Below are positions 10,701-21,600 of a stretch of DNA of 64,000 bases, one piece after another. Every line of letters begins with the position of its first letter. Within the stretch, counting starts at the first letter, position 1. This DNA comes from Sphagnum magellanicum. Lineage: Eukaryota; Streptophyta; Sphagnopsida; Sphagnales; Sphagnaceae. The notes beneath the pieces were generated by a model. That model ran no database searches, was not told where the DNA came from, and saw only the letters and a list, made by a program, of their open reading frames with translations. The translations under genes were made by a program, and so were the position numbers. The DNA lies in the NCBI GenBank assembly GCA_021904315.1, contig CM038913.1:3223958-3287957 (forward strand). Direction: 5' to 3'.

Positions 10701-13687
10701 ATATCAAATACATGTGGTCCATGTCGTGCTATTTGCACTATTTTACATATAATAAAATTATAATTACACTTCAACTAACTTTATCTATAATACATCTAGG
10801 GACTATATTACTAAACAAAACAGTAAAATTGCAATTAAATGGAAATCTCTGGTTGTATGGCCAAACTGGGTGTCATAATTGGCTGAAAAGGTGCCCATAA
10901 GTATTGTGGTGCAGTGATTACAATTTGATACAGGGCTCATGCCTTAGAAATTGCAATGCCAAGTAGAGGACATTTTATTCCTCCAACTATGTATGGAAGG
11001 TATCTTTGTAAAATGCCAAGCATATGTTGTTATAAGAGTTTCAACATGACCTCTAAAATTTGGTCTTCTGATCCTGAAAATGTCCTATTGACTCATAGAA
11101 TTGTAGTGATTCAGATGCTCACTGCGGCATATGCCCCAAGATACCTTATAATAATTCTTCTCACCCACCCTATGCTGGGCTCTCAGAAGACTTTCAACAC
11201 CTCGTATAAAATAGTGTATATTGGCTTATGGCATTGCAGTGATATCTGATGCTGACTGATATGCAAAGTATGGGGGAAGTAAATTGCTATAGTTTAGTAT
11301 GACCCACAGGAAATGAAGCTCCTGTTTCTGTTTCTCTGTGGTCTCGGCCAAACTGAATACTTGTGATCAAGTTGAGACACAAGTGGCTCATGTGGCATGG
11401 GCTGTAGCCAATCCTGTGCAGGATTTAATTCTTTGCCATTGAATTGGCTTTTCAAGTACTGGAAGGGGTCTGGTCTCTTTATGAGACCCTCACATGCAGC
11501 AAGCACTACACAATAGTGGCTCAATCTCTAACCCAACAAACTCGGCTAGTTTGGGTCTGCAATGCTCTGCATGCTAATGGTGGCCGATAGGAAAGTTTTC
11601 ATTAAATTTTTTTTAATACCAGATTTTATTGTCAAGGTGTACATCCTCTTCCAAATTGATTACATGTCAACTCATGACATGTGAACTTTGAAGCTGTGGG
11701 TTAGGAATCAGGACCAGTGTTTTTTTTTGTCAACTTTGTGATGTAGCCAAATTGGAAATCATCCATAAGAAGGTTTAGCCAAATAGAGCTATAAATAAGA
11801 TATGAAAGTTTTTAAATGCAAGCATATTTCTTTATTTTTGGCTATCTATTGGAACCAAATACAGAAACCTGGTGATGATTATTATTATTATTTTGAACTC
11901 TCACAATTGAAAATCACACCATTTTTCATTTTTTATTTCTAAATTCAGTTTTTGGCAAGAGTTAGACTAGCACAAAAAGGCTGGCTAGCATTAGTGTTTG
12001 CCTCTTTCAGGGGTATACAAGAACCTCTAGTTTCAGTTTGGATTCTTTTAAGAATTTGACAAAACCTTGGGATGAGGTTTAAACCATGCAAAATCTTCCA
12101 ATGAGGTTAATGTTGCCTTTGCAAAACAAGGGCATTCTCAGCTAATGGTTTTGATTTTCAAAAGCATCACCAACTATTATTACAGTTTGTATTGAGGGTA
12201 ATTGTTCAAAATGACAAAATAAGAAAAGATTTTGACTCATTTCTACTAACATAAAAACACTTGAATTCGCAAAAAAATTATACAATGTCCCATAATTTTA
12301 ATCTATATAGACAGATAATATAAAATATCAGCACATTTAAACTATTGTTTCAAACAAATCACATGTGCATCCAAGTATTTACAAACATTTCAAACTTGAT
12401 CAATTGCCAAAACTATTAATTTGCCTATATCTAGTATGATCCTTGATGGGGTCTTGTACATTGCATAGATTGCCCAAACATTTTCTTTAATACCTAGTTG
12501 TAATTAATTGTTATTCCAATCATTCTTAAAGATCATGCTACATGCAATAACAACTTAGTTGTTTTCAACACACAAAAGGAGCTAGAGATGAATTGTGATG
12601 TTGTGTGTACTTATCCATATCTCCATGTCTTGCAAAGACTTTGGTCACATGTTGTCCAATAAAAACCTAAACTTAAGCCATGTCCTAAGAAATACTTACA
12701 CTTTTACATCCAAAGTAGACATTGTAACCAAGATGATGCAATAGATAGAAATAGCCTCAATAGGTGGGGCATTCAATTCATGAAACAATCTGCCCTATAA
12801 CAATGTGGTTTCGAATGTTATTCATGTGTTGCTACTATAATTAAAATCCTAGGACAAGAACTTTAAGATTTTAGAAGAAAGATTAAAATCATGTAACTTG
12901 TATTGAAGGCTACATAATGTAATCACAAACCACAACCTTTCTTTCACTAAACTTCTTATAAGATTGGAAACATGCGAACCCTAAGAACAAGAGTAGGTAG
13001 AACATACTTGGACATTATAAAGATCAAGCATGCAAGCACAATGTTATGATGAGCAATAGAATCCAACACATGATATTGGGGAGAATCAGCCTATACTGTG
13101 ATAGAATATGGTTTTTCTAAGGTAGTGGACCTTGGCTCATGAAACATGTGTAAGGTAAACATTATAGTTTCAACAATTACATATAGTAAAGGACGTCGGG
13201 ATGTGAAGCATCATTTCATCCATCTGTCTCATCATCCATCCGTCCATCCATCTGGTCATCCATCCATCCTGTCATGGTCTGTTTACTCCGACCGAAAATG
13301 GCTGACTCTGTCTGGAGGGCCTGTCACGTGTAGCATTTCGAGCATTTGCCTTTCCTGTTCTTCCTTTCTCCTCTCAATGAGGAAAAGTTTATGAAAAAAA
13401 ACAGGAAAAGAAGAAAACATGTTTATAATGAAAAAATAGAAAAAATACATATTACTTTTTTTAAAAAGAAAACCCTATAGCCTACCCTACCTAGACAATA
13501 TAACTGGTGGTTTGCAAGGTGAGTATTTGAAAACTGACCTTTATGCATAATTTATTATTTAAAAAAAAACCCAAGTAAATTGATAACCAGGGGTATTACT
13601 TTGACAATGAAATTGTTAACTCATGAGTCTAAATTTCTCAAAAAGATTGATACCTTATGTGATCCAAATTTTTAAATAGTATTATTA
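7774..13687. other. Intergenic DNA, no supported gene
   Basis: Stretch between the hydrolase gene and the fold-back element. Longest ORFs are under 100 codons and show no recognisable motif. A frame at 10400-10666 (88 codons) is open but has no family resemblance I can defend. A tRNA-like patch lies near 9000-9100. CATC-rich short repeats occur at about 13215-13290, and part of that sequence recurs at about 14254-14293 on the far side of the fold-back element. Confidence 0.5.
9005..9100 (-). repeat. tRNA-like (SINE-type) patch
   Basis: On the minus strand the sequence runs TTAGTGTTGGTAGG..., then GGTAGGGCTCTTGTTGCCC, then AGTTCAACTCCCC. This has the spacing and flavour of the second half of a tRNA-derived repeat: an anticodon-like region followed by a B-box-like GTTCAACTC. 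It does not fold into a full tRNA by eye, so a decayed tRNA-derived SINE is the likelier reading. Confidence 0.3.
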
Positions 13688-14293
13688 TTTACTATTTTCC
13701 CCCTCAAAATCACTTCTTTTTCAATTTCTCAATTTTTAATTTCACTTTTCTGCGAAATTTTTCCAATAAATAAAAGGGCTGGGGATGACCATTCAGGCTC
13801 ACCTGGTGTTTAATTGAGAGCCAATTGCACTTGCTGCTGATTTTGTCATTCTGCAACTACATCCCTACTCTTAATGTCAAGAAAGGGGTCCTCTATGGCC
13901 GGCCTACAATTTCTCATGGGGCTTGACTCCTTACTTTTAATGCTAAGGATTAGGTCCTCTGTGGCAAATTCTGCCACTTAAGCCCTTGATGCCATTATTT
14001 TTACCAGAGAAATTTCGCTGAAAAGTGAAATGAAAAATTTAAAAATTCAATAATGAAGTGATTTTGGAGGGTTTCAAAAGCCAAAAGTGAGGTGAAAAAA
14101 TAGTAAAAGATTGCCAGATTTCTACATTGGATTTTCAGTGTGTCACCATGAGTATAGACAGTTGTTTAAAAAATTTGTACTTCATATCTGGTTTTGTAAT
14201 ATGTACTGTCAAATACACACACACCTGTGCATTGGGCACGGGGTTCAACAGTCCGGTCATCCATCTGCCCCGTCATGGTCTGTTTACTCCGAC
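13253..14293. repeat. Direct repeat pair flanking a fold-back element
   Basis: GTCATGGTCTGTTTACTCCGAC-like sequence, with a preceding GGTCATCCATC, occurs at about 13253-13292 and again at about 14254-14293, in the same orientation. The two copies bracket the inverted-repeat element at 13688-14107. Between them is a second imperfect duplication of about 45 bp (TCTTAATGTCAAG...GGTCCTCTATGG and TTTTAATGCTAAG...GGTCCTCTGTGG). The duplication order is not resolved. Confidence 0.6.
13688..14107. mobile_element. Fold-back/MITE-like inverted-repeat element
   Basis: The ends are TTTACTATTTT and its exact complement AAAATAGTAAA. Inside, arms of about 80-105 bp are imperfectly complementary: CAAAATCACTTC and TTTCACTTTTCTGCGAAATTT on the left against their complements on the right, with a few indels. 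The spacer contains GC-richer duplicated sequence. There is no ORF. The structure fits a small non-autonomous fold-back element or MITE. A clear target duplication is not visible, so the exact edges are approximate. Confidence 0.6.
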
Positions 14294-14359
14294 AAGGCGG
14301 AGAAAGAGTGGAATACAGACACGATGTGGCGGAGAATAATATATATTAGTGTTGTAAAT

Positions 14360-14485
14360 TTTTATTTTTATTTTTATTTTTATTTCTTATTTTGGGGTTT
14401 TTGGACTTAGGTACACTCATCCTGTCTCTTTCTCAACAACTGAAAGAGTTGGGTTGGGCTTTTTTTTTTTTTTTTTTTTTTTTTT
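14360..14485. repeat. TTTTTA repeat and 26-nt poly-T run
   Basis: A (TTTTTA)n tract at about 14360-14385 is followed by a 26-T homopolymer at 14460-14485. A poly-T run of this length may be the reversed poly-A tail of a retroposed sequence, but no body with recognisable content was found next to it. Confidence 0.7.
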
Positions 14486-17005
14486 GAAATTTTATTTAGA
14501 ATATTGGAAATTTTCAATGCTTTTTACATTGCCATAATTTTTTATATAGTTCAATGGATGCCAGAGCAAGCAGCCGTTAAGCACACTTTTATTAGATATT
14601 GGCAATTTCAAGGCTTGCATTGGCCATAATAATAATGGCAATGGATGTCAGTTGCCATTTCAGCACACAAACTTAATAGATATATTGGTAATTGCAAGGA
14701 TCAAATTGCCCAGAAAAACAATTTTGCCAATAATAATAATATGCTGGATGCCAAAGGTATTATTATGATGCATGTGAAAATTGGCTGCACCTGAAACCCT
14801 AACCATTATGAATAGGGAGGGGGTCTGGATACTGGAACTTATCAACATACAAAAACAAAGAAATAATTTCAACAGATTGATACCTACTAAATAAGTAACT
14901 TACTACTTATTTACAAGTTGAACAAAGTTGGGGTATATTTGCTGTCTCCGGTCTATTCCCATGGTCAGCTGTATGTTGCTATCTCACGGGTCACAAGCAG
15001 CGCAAACATCAAGATTTTCAGTGGCCAGGGTCTCGATGGAACATGCGGAATGTGGTATCCCATAGTTTGACATTAGTGTTGGATGCATCACATTAGTGCC
15101 CAGGCCAATTATTGTAAATTTTTTAAAAAGCATTATATTATAGTGTTATAAAAGCCAACTACATATGGTAGGCAATACAAGAGCTCGAAAATGCAACATA
15201 AAATCTAAGAATCATGAGGAGTGGGTCGATGCCAAAGAGTTCAAGCTTATAAAGGCCAAATCATTTGCGAGTAGGCATAACTTGAACAACAACAATATCA
15301 ACAATGCAAGTAGCACCGAAAAATTGTAGTACAAAACCTGATTTCATAGATAAACCTCAGGCTAGAAAATTAACTTTGTTGAATGCAATTCAAGTAATAT
15401 TAAATGCAATGAAAATACCATAGTATATGGGCTAGTTCAGTAGTTCATTATCAAATATTTAATTAAATTTCAAAATTTTAATTTTGGGCCCATTTTTAAA
15501 TTATTTTTATATTAAAAAAATTGATATATTAATTAACAAAACAACAGACATTGGGTATTAATGAGCCAAAAATTGATGTTAATTACATTTTTATGAAGTT
15601 AAGGAGGGTTGAATAGTCTATTTTTAAACTAGTGAAAAAGTCATTATTATTTTTTCTGATCAAGTTGTTGACTTTTTCATGTGCATATGGGTCCAAACAA
15701 GGTAATAGGAGTTATTCCAAAATATACCCACTACTTAATTTTCATTGTGATAAGTGGTTACTTAAGTTTATGTTCAAGTTTTTGAATAAATTAATTATAT
15801 AATAATATCATATATATAAATTATGAAATTTGAATTTTTTTGAAATGAATCTAACGAGTATGAAATATTTGAAAGCACTTTAAAAATAATATAACCAATG
15901 TTTTTGAATATTTAAAAAGAATAAGAAAATTTTGAAATTATATGAAAATGATATTTTACGAAGAAAATCATTACACCTTTTACATTATAATAAAATAAAA
16001 ATATTTTTGAGTCGGAAGAAAATTTTAATTTTTAAAATCAATTTATAAATCATAATTTTAAACATATTTTATAAAATAATTTGTTTTTAAAGATCTAGCT
16101 TGAAGCAAGTCGTTTCTATTAACTCATTTGTACTAGTGTTGTCCAGTTCTTCTTTTTTGAGAGAATATCTTGATCCAGTTCTGACATTTTAAAAATTATG
16201 TGACGGCTCTTTAGGTACGGGTTTGAGCCAGGTTCTTCCAAAATTTGAACTTTGTGATTACAATTTTATCACATTTTTTCAAATTCAAGAAACCCCATTT
16301 TTGAACTGGGTCTGGTTTCTACACATTCTCCAACGCTAAAAGTTATGTGAGGACAAAGTTTTACAACACAATGAAATAGGGGCCGAAGTGAATATAAAGT
16401 TGAACAACTAATTGAAAATAATAATTCATTATAAAATTCACTTTACTTATTAAGTTTTGGAAAAAGTCAACTTTTTAACATATATATCCTTACTCTGTTT
16501 TTTAAATATTTTTCAACAAATCTCGTTCCAGATCTAGCAAAACATTGTTTCCACAGTCGGTTCTTGTGCCGGTTCCAACAAGTTGATGTCAACTTGTGTC
16601 CAGGTTATAAGAACCTGTCCCTGAACCGCCGGTTTTTACCTTTCAAACCAGATACCCTCACAACACTGGTTTGGACCCACATTAGGTAGTCATCTAACAA
16701 AGTTTTTGTCCTTTTAAAATCTGTGCCTTGCGTTTCAGTTACTGCGGTCCAAGGGTTGGTTGAAACCTTGGAGCTTCTGAGGAGTCAGGACGTCATTCAG
16801 GATAACAAGGCAAAAACTGAAAAGCGCTCTCCTGTTGCGAAAAATCAAAGGGTGAAATTCATCGCCAGCGGACATCATCCCGGTTGCAACTCCACTTTGT
16901 CCTCGAGGAAACAGAGCGGAAGACTCAAGTTGGAAGTAGCTGCGAACTGCATACGCTGAAACTCTGCAATTAATAGGCTTGGCGTTGTCCCACCTCTGGA
17001 TCGAC
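14486..17005. other. AT-rich intergenic DNA before the hydrolase paralogue
   Basis: No gene is supported from 14486 to about 16700. Between about 16720 and 17000 the base composition shifts to that of coding DNA. A 78-codon frame at 16723-16959 follows a TTTCAG acceptor-like site. It may be an upstream exon or leader of the decayed paralogue, but has no motif to confirm it. Confidence 0.4.
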
Positions 17006-19458
17006 ATGGATGCCAACCTTACAGACGCAACCGGGGCGGGCGCGAGTAGTGTTCGAGGTGAAGTCAACTTGTATGACCAGTTTGGTTCAGTGCTCCTTCT
17101 CCAAGGGCTGTACGACCTGTGGCCAAATTGGTATCTGTGGGAAACTTGGGGGAATCACAAATTTAAAGTGCAAAGTGTAAAGTTCCTCCCCATATCAAGG
17201 ATTCCTGCTACTAGAGTCGAGGGTGCAGAGGACAAATCAGTGCACCGCTTGCGAAGTTTTCTCTCGACGGTCGAAAACGAATTAGTTCCTTACCTGCAAT
17301 CGGAATCTGACCTAGCATCTTCATTCCAGAATTATCTGCGCAAACCACACAAATCATGGAAAGATTTTTTTGAAATGATACTGAAGGTCAGTGAATCCGA
17401 TCTTTGTTTTGTGGGCGAGCACGTGAAACCAGAGTTTTGTGAAGATTTTGGATCCCTCGTGAAGGCGTTGCTGAATCTCAAACCTCCACAGGCTCCTGAA
17501 GATACTGATAGTCATACGCACATCGGAAAGTACACTGGGCAGCGCTAGGTGCCATGTGCTGTTGCAGCCGCCTGGGTTAACGGCGAATGCAACGATGATG
17601 GTTTCGCTCGCCACTTACTTCCCCGTTTCTACCTTCTCCAAGCGTTGTTCGACAAACAGGCGATACTGGCATCCACCTACAAGACTCCTGCGCTGCAGGA
17701 CAAAATGTTCCGCGAGATTTCAGGACTTCTTGCGTTAATACGCGATGCTGCAGCACAAAGTCCCGATAGTGTGTCTCAGGTGGTCGATAGATTCTTAGTT
17801 CCCTACCTGCAGTTGGAATCCGAACTCGCTAAGTTGTTGACAGACTACCTGCCCAAAAGGCATCAATCATGGAAAGCTTGTGTTGATTTCAAGTTGAGTG
17901 TTGAGGAGAAGGGTTTTTTTGGCTTGAATGGTCCTTCACCAAAGCATATTGTGCAACTTGAACTCTCAAATATGTGGTACAATGTAAACCACAAAGATGC
18001 CATCAAGCGGGCGGCACGTCTCAAATACTATATGTGATTTTGAGGTATTGTCATGGTGTATAGTTGGCCTTCGAAGGGGACGCTGTGGGGCTACGCCTAC
18101 GATGAGAAGATGATTAAAAACAGTGCTGAGTTGCTTTATGGATTCATCGAAACCATTTTAACTAAGGTATGAACGAGAGACCAGATTTCTACAAATTATA
18201 GACAAGTTCAGAATAACTCTGGCCAAAATTCTTTCACATATTCATCTGACTTGCTTTGCTTCTTCCACTGAACAAAGCAAATTCAGTACTTGGCTTCAGA
18301 ATATGTTCGAGTAAGCATCTTTTGATTCTCTCAACCACTCATGTCTTCTCATTCTCTTGTCCAAAATTCCAATCATGTTTTCAAAGAGTCCCAAAATCTC
18401 ACTGTATCTCGGCCCATGGTCCCAATAGAGCTGTAGGAGAGAACAAATTTCAATGGGATTCTATGAGTTTTGGTGAGGAAAGTCGAAGCCGAATTGCCTG
18501 TTTGTCAAGTCTGGAATTGTACATGATTGCATCGGCTCCATTTGATTGTTGGGTAATGAATTTTTTCAATGAAATGGGGTTGCCTTTCGATCATGAAAAT
18601 ACGTTATTACTTTGAGAATGAAGGGGAAATGTTAAAGAAGAAAATATAGAGACAGTGCTCGAACATTAGTGAAAAGAAAGTGGTGCTAGGTACAAGTGCC
18701 AAGTTTAATGGTGATTTTTTGAATCCTCGGTGAATTGAAAGAAATGAAAACCTGTGTAAGGACTAAGGACAAAACTGAAGAATGAAGAAGCCTCAAAAAT
18801 GTTGAATGAGCATTGAATGTATGATATCAGCTCAAAATGGTGGATATCCTTACTTAATTGTAAATGGATAATAACGGATAGGCTAGTTAACATTAGATGA
18901 ATAAACTTTGTTGCTGCAAAGTTCTGACATGGGTAAAGTTGGGATTCGCTATCGAGAAAAGATCAAGTCCACTAAAATTACGTGTAAGCCATAGCAGATG
19001 TCTGATTTATTGTTTTCAAAATATGTGCACAGGTGCGCCCGGATACGAAAGTCCAGATCCATGGAGACGACATGGGCAATCGTGCCCTTATTAGGGCATT
19101 CGACAAGTCTAAAAATGGCAATGGAATCCAACAGCAAAGTATAAGGGAAGGTGATGTCAATCGAACTTTGCAAAATGTTGTATTTTGGGCACCTGATGCA
19201 ATGTGGGCCGAATTCAAAAACATGGGCCTCGATGAGGAGTTGAAGTTGACAGGGGATCCAAAATCACCACCCTGCATTTTCAAAGTTTGCTTACCGACTC
19301 CTGACCAGAACCTCTTGTTATCAAAGGCGTTCCATGGGAAATCACAACTGGTAGATCTCCAAAGCCTTGAGGATAACTATTCTCGTGGACCTATCCGAGC
19401 GCAACGGTCTCTACGTAGAGGTAAAAGACGTGAAGGAATTTTTTCTTGGTTAAACTGA
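17006..19458 (+). pseudogene. Decayed paralogue of the DUF900-type hydrolase
   Basis: One reading frame is continuous from 16979 (first ATG at 17006) to 18166, apart from in-frame stops TAG 17546-17548, TGA 18035-18037 and TGA 18041-18043. It then splices over 18167-19032 into 19033-19458. Segments match the intact gene: YNVNHKDAIKRAARL to FNVNREKAIRNAAQL, VYSWPSKG to AYIWPSKG, and VQIHGDDMGNRALIRAF to VHMLAHSMGNRALIKAM. The nucleophile Ser is Asp here, the HGFN motif is NMWYN, and the C-terminal frame ends before the HSYY histidine. The YGREMVSIPKGH module and intron 1 are missing, as if one deletion removed both. The N-terminal helical unit occurs twice (LVPYLQ-ESELA...YLPKRHQSWK and a sister copy). 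This is a pseudogene or at best a non-catalytic relic, from a local duplication. Confidence 0.85.
17050..17920 (+). repeat. Internal duplication of the helical unit in the paralogue
   Basis: Two units of about 165-170 codons align with each other. Both contain an acidic helix ending in LVPYLQ, then SWK with a YL-K/PKxHxSWK spacing, and both recall the single unit of the intact gene (FLMAELKAYLPAPDGTWKLF). The first stop codon, TAG 17546, sits almost exactly between the units. The duplication therefore happened in this copy, or was lost from the other. Confidence 0.6.
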
Positions 19459-20280
19459 AGAACATAATAAATCGTAATTTCTAGACAAGAAATTCAGAAG
19501 TTCATTTTGTTCTGGAGTGGGATATTAAGTTTCTTAGTGGGAAATTACATTTTCAATGACATTATTTCATAATAGACACTTTCCTTTCTTTTACTTTGAA
19601 GAATCATTGTGGTAGAGATATCCTTTTCTTTCTATTTAAAAGATGTCTTTTTAGTACTATTTGCTTCAGAAAAAACAATTTCAAATTAAGATATCTGTTT
19701 TACTATCAAAAATCCACCAAGACAACAATTTCTTATCTCCAACCTCAAGTAAGAATAAAATCAAGATCTTATAAGCACAACATTTGAATGTTTGATATCA
19801 TGCAAGGGTCTACAAGAAATCACAATCACAAATATGTAGTATGAAGATAATCAAGAATGTATGAAAACATCATGAGGATGAACTTGCAACCAAAAAAAGG
19901 GAACTAAAATATGAGGAAAAAAAACTACAACAAGCAACTAAGATGTCAATTCTTGGAACCACCTTCCAAACTACACATGAGACTTGCTATTGCAACTACA
20001 TTCGAGATAGACAATGTTATGTTACAATTTGTTAGGTTTTGGAATTGATGGCAACTAATGTTAGTTATAAGACTTGGCCTTCTTTCACATTTGTGTATCT
20101 CTTCCTCCAACAAAGTTGATCCTTCAATTTCCAAAATTGAACCTCTTCCTCTTCGATTGTCCATACCTTTGGAACAACAATGTCAATATCTGATACAAAC
20201 GAAACAACCAACTTCAATGGATCATTATTTTCTTGATTTTATTGGTTTGCAAAATTTTCAACCATAAGAAACAACAATAA
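19459..20280. other. Intergenic DNA, nothing recognised
   Basis: AT-rich sequence between the end of the paralogue and the copia LTR. Short ORFs only, with no motifs. Confidence 0.6.
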
Positions 20281-20944
20281 TGTTGCATCCAATGTAAAAC
20301 TTAGATTTCATTACAAAGACAAAACAAACTAACAAAAAATTGATTATGTACATTCATTTTATTGTATGTTTGTTGTTCCTCAACAAGGGCTTCTTCATGA
20401 AGTGATTAAAACTTTACACAACATGATTTTGAATATTTTGATCATTCCAATCATACCTCCAAAAAGAAAAAGATTATTGAAAGAAAAGGAATTCTCAAGT
20501 TCAAGAAGGTCTTCTATCAAATAGAAGGTAAAAAATGTTTTTACCCATTGACCTCCTCATGAACCAAATATTCTCATTTGAAGAATTACACCTCACCTTG
20601 GGCATAATGAAATGAAGGTGAAACCCAAGTCAATCCATTGAGGTCTACGTGCCATTAAGACTTTACATGTTGAATTTTAAGGTAATTAATGCACATTGCA
20701 TTTAATTTAAAAAACATAAATTTTATTATTAATGTTCACCTCCCAACCATGAAACACACTTTACATTAAATTACTTACTTGTGTTTCTCCCATTGAGCAC
20801 ATTAAATACTAGTGAACAATCACATCCCTTTCCAATAGTTATGTCTCTACACCTTTGCATGTTTTCAGTCTAATTGTTCACAAAAAAATGTTATGTAATC
20901 CTAACAAGTAGGGGATAATTTAACTATAAATTACATTTCCAACA
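20281..20944 (-). mobile_element. 3' LTR of a Ty1-copia retrotransposon
   Basis: On the minus strand the 664-bp segment starts TGTTGGAAATG and ends GGATGCAACA, so the ends form the TGTTG...CAACA inverted repeat typical of LTRs. Immediately upstream (minus strand) is a purine-rich AATTAGTGGGAG polypurine tract at 20945-20957, and upstream of that the copia RNase H remnant. No 5' LTR or target duplication can be shown, because the 5' part of the element is gone. Confidence 0.8.
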
Positions 20945-21600
20945 CTCCCACTAATTTAAACTTAAATTATAATACTAGGGTGACTAATTTCTAAAGTAAG
21001 TTTACATTTTCAATCTCAACTGATTTAAGTGAAACTACACAATCTGCATTAAAATCTTCATGTTTCTTAATTAGAATACTTTTGGTAAGTATATTAGCAA
21101 TCATATTTGTAGAAAGGCAATAAATGAGTTGAATCTCATTACTTGTCATTTTATCCCAACTAAAATGAAATTGTAACTTAATAAATTTTGATTTTGAATG
21201 AAATTTTGTATTTTGAGTTAAGGTTATGGTCCTTCAATTGTCACAATATATATCAGTAGCATCATTTGAATCTTCACCCGAATCACCCAACAAGTGTCTT
21301 AGCCATGATGCCATTTTTTTGTCGAAGTTGTAACCATATATTTCAACTTCAATTGAAAATAAAGTAATTACAATTTGTCATTTTCTTGCCTAATTGCTCC
21401 TTTACTTAGCGAAAAAACAAAGCTGGAGGTAGACCTTCTACTATCAACATCCCTAGCCAAATTAACATTTGAATAACCTTGAATAATATTTGATAAAAAA
21501 GTAGATGGATCAAAGGAAAATAAAATATACAAAAAAAGTAGATTTCTCTGCTTAAAGCATGTGTCACACATATAACTACAAAAAAGTAGCATCAAATTAT
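20945..21600 (-). pseudogene. Ty1-copia polyprotein remnant (RNase H end)
   Basis: Read on the minus strand, 21595-21368 contains GYSNVNLARDVDSRRSTSS followed by FVFSLSKGAI. This is the signature around the first RNase H aspartate of Ty1-copia elements (general form GYsDaDwAgd-DsRrSTsG). Two key aspartates are altered (N in place of D). After frameshifts the sequence continues as KSKFIKLQFHFSWDKM, then NEIQLIYC and ANILTKSILIKKHE, matching the conserved C-terminal end of copia Pol (TKHI...HF, ADILTK). Everything upstream (reverse transcriptase, integrase, gag) is lost or unrecognisable. It is clearly dead. Confidence 0.85.

Noticed and set aside
14460..14485. Poly-T run as a terminator or retroposon tail
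   Set aside because: No adjacent gene ends there, and no retroposon body could be recognised on the appropriate side.
18035..18043. Two close in-frame TGA codons as possible selenocysteine recoding
   Set aside because: A third stop (TAG at 17546), loss of the catalytic serine and a missing C-terminus show general decay. No SECIS-like need is evident, and the intact paralogue has ordinary residues there.
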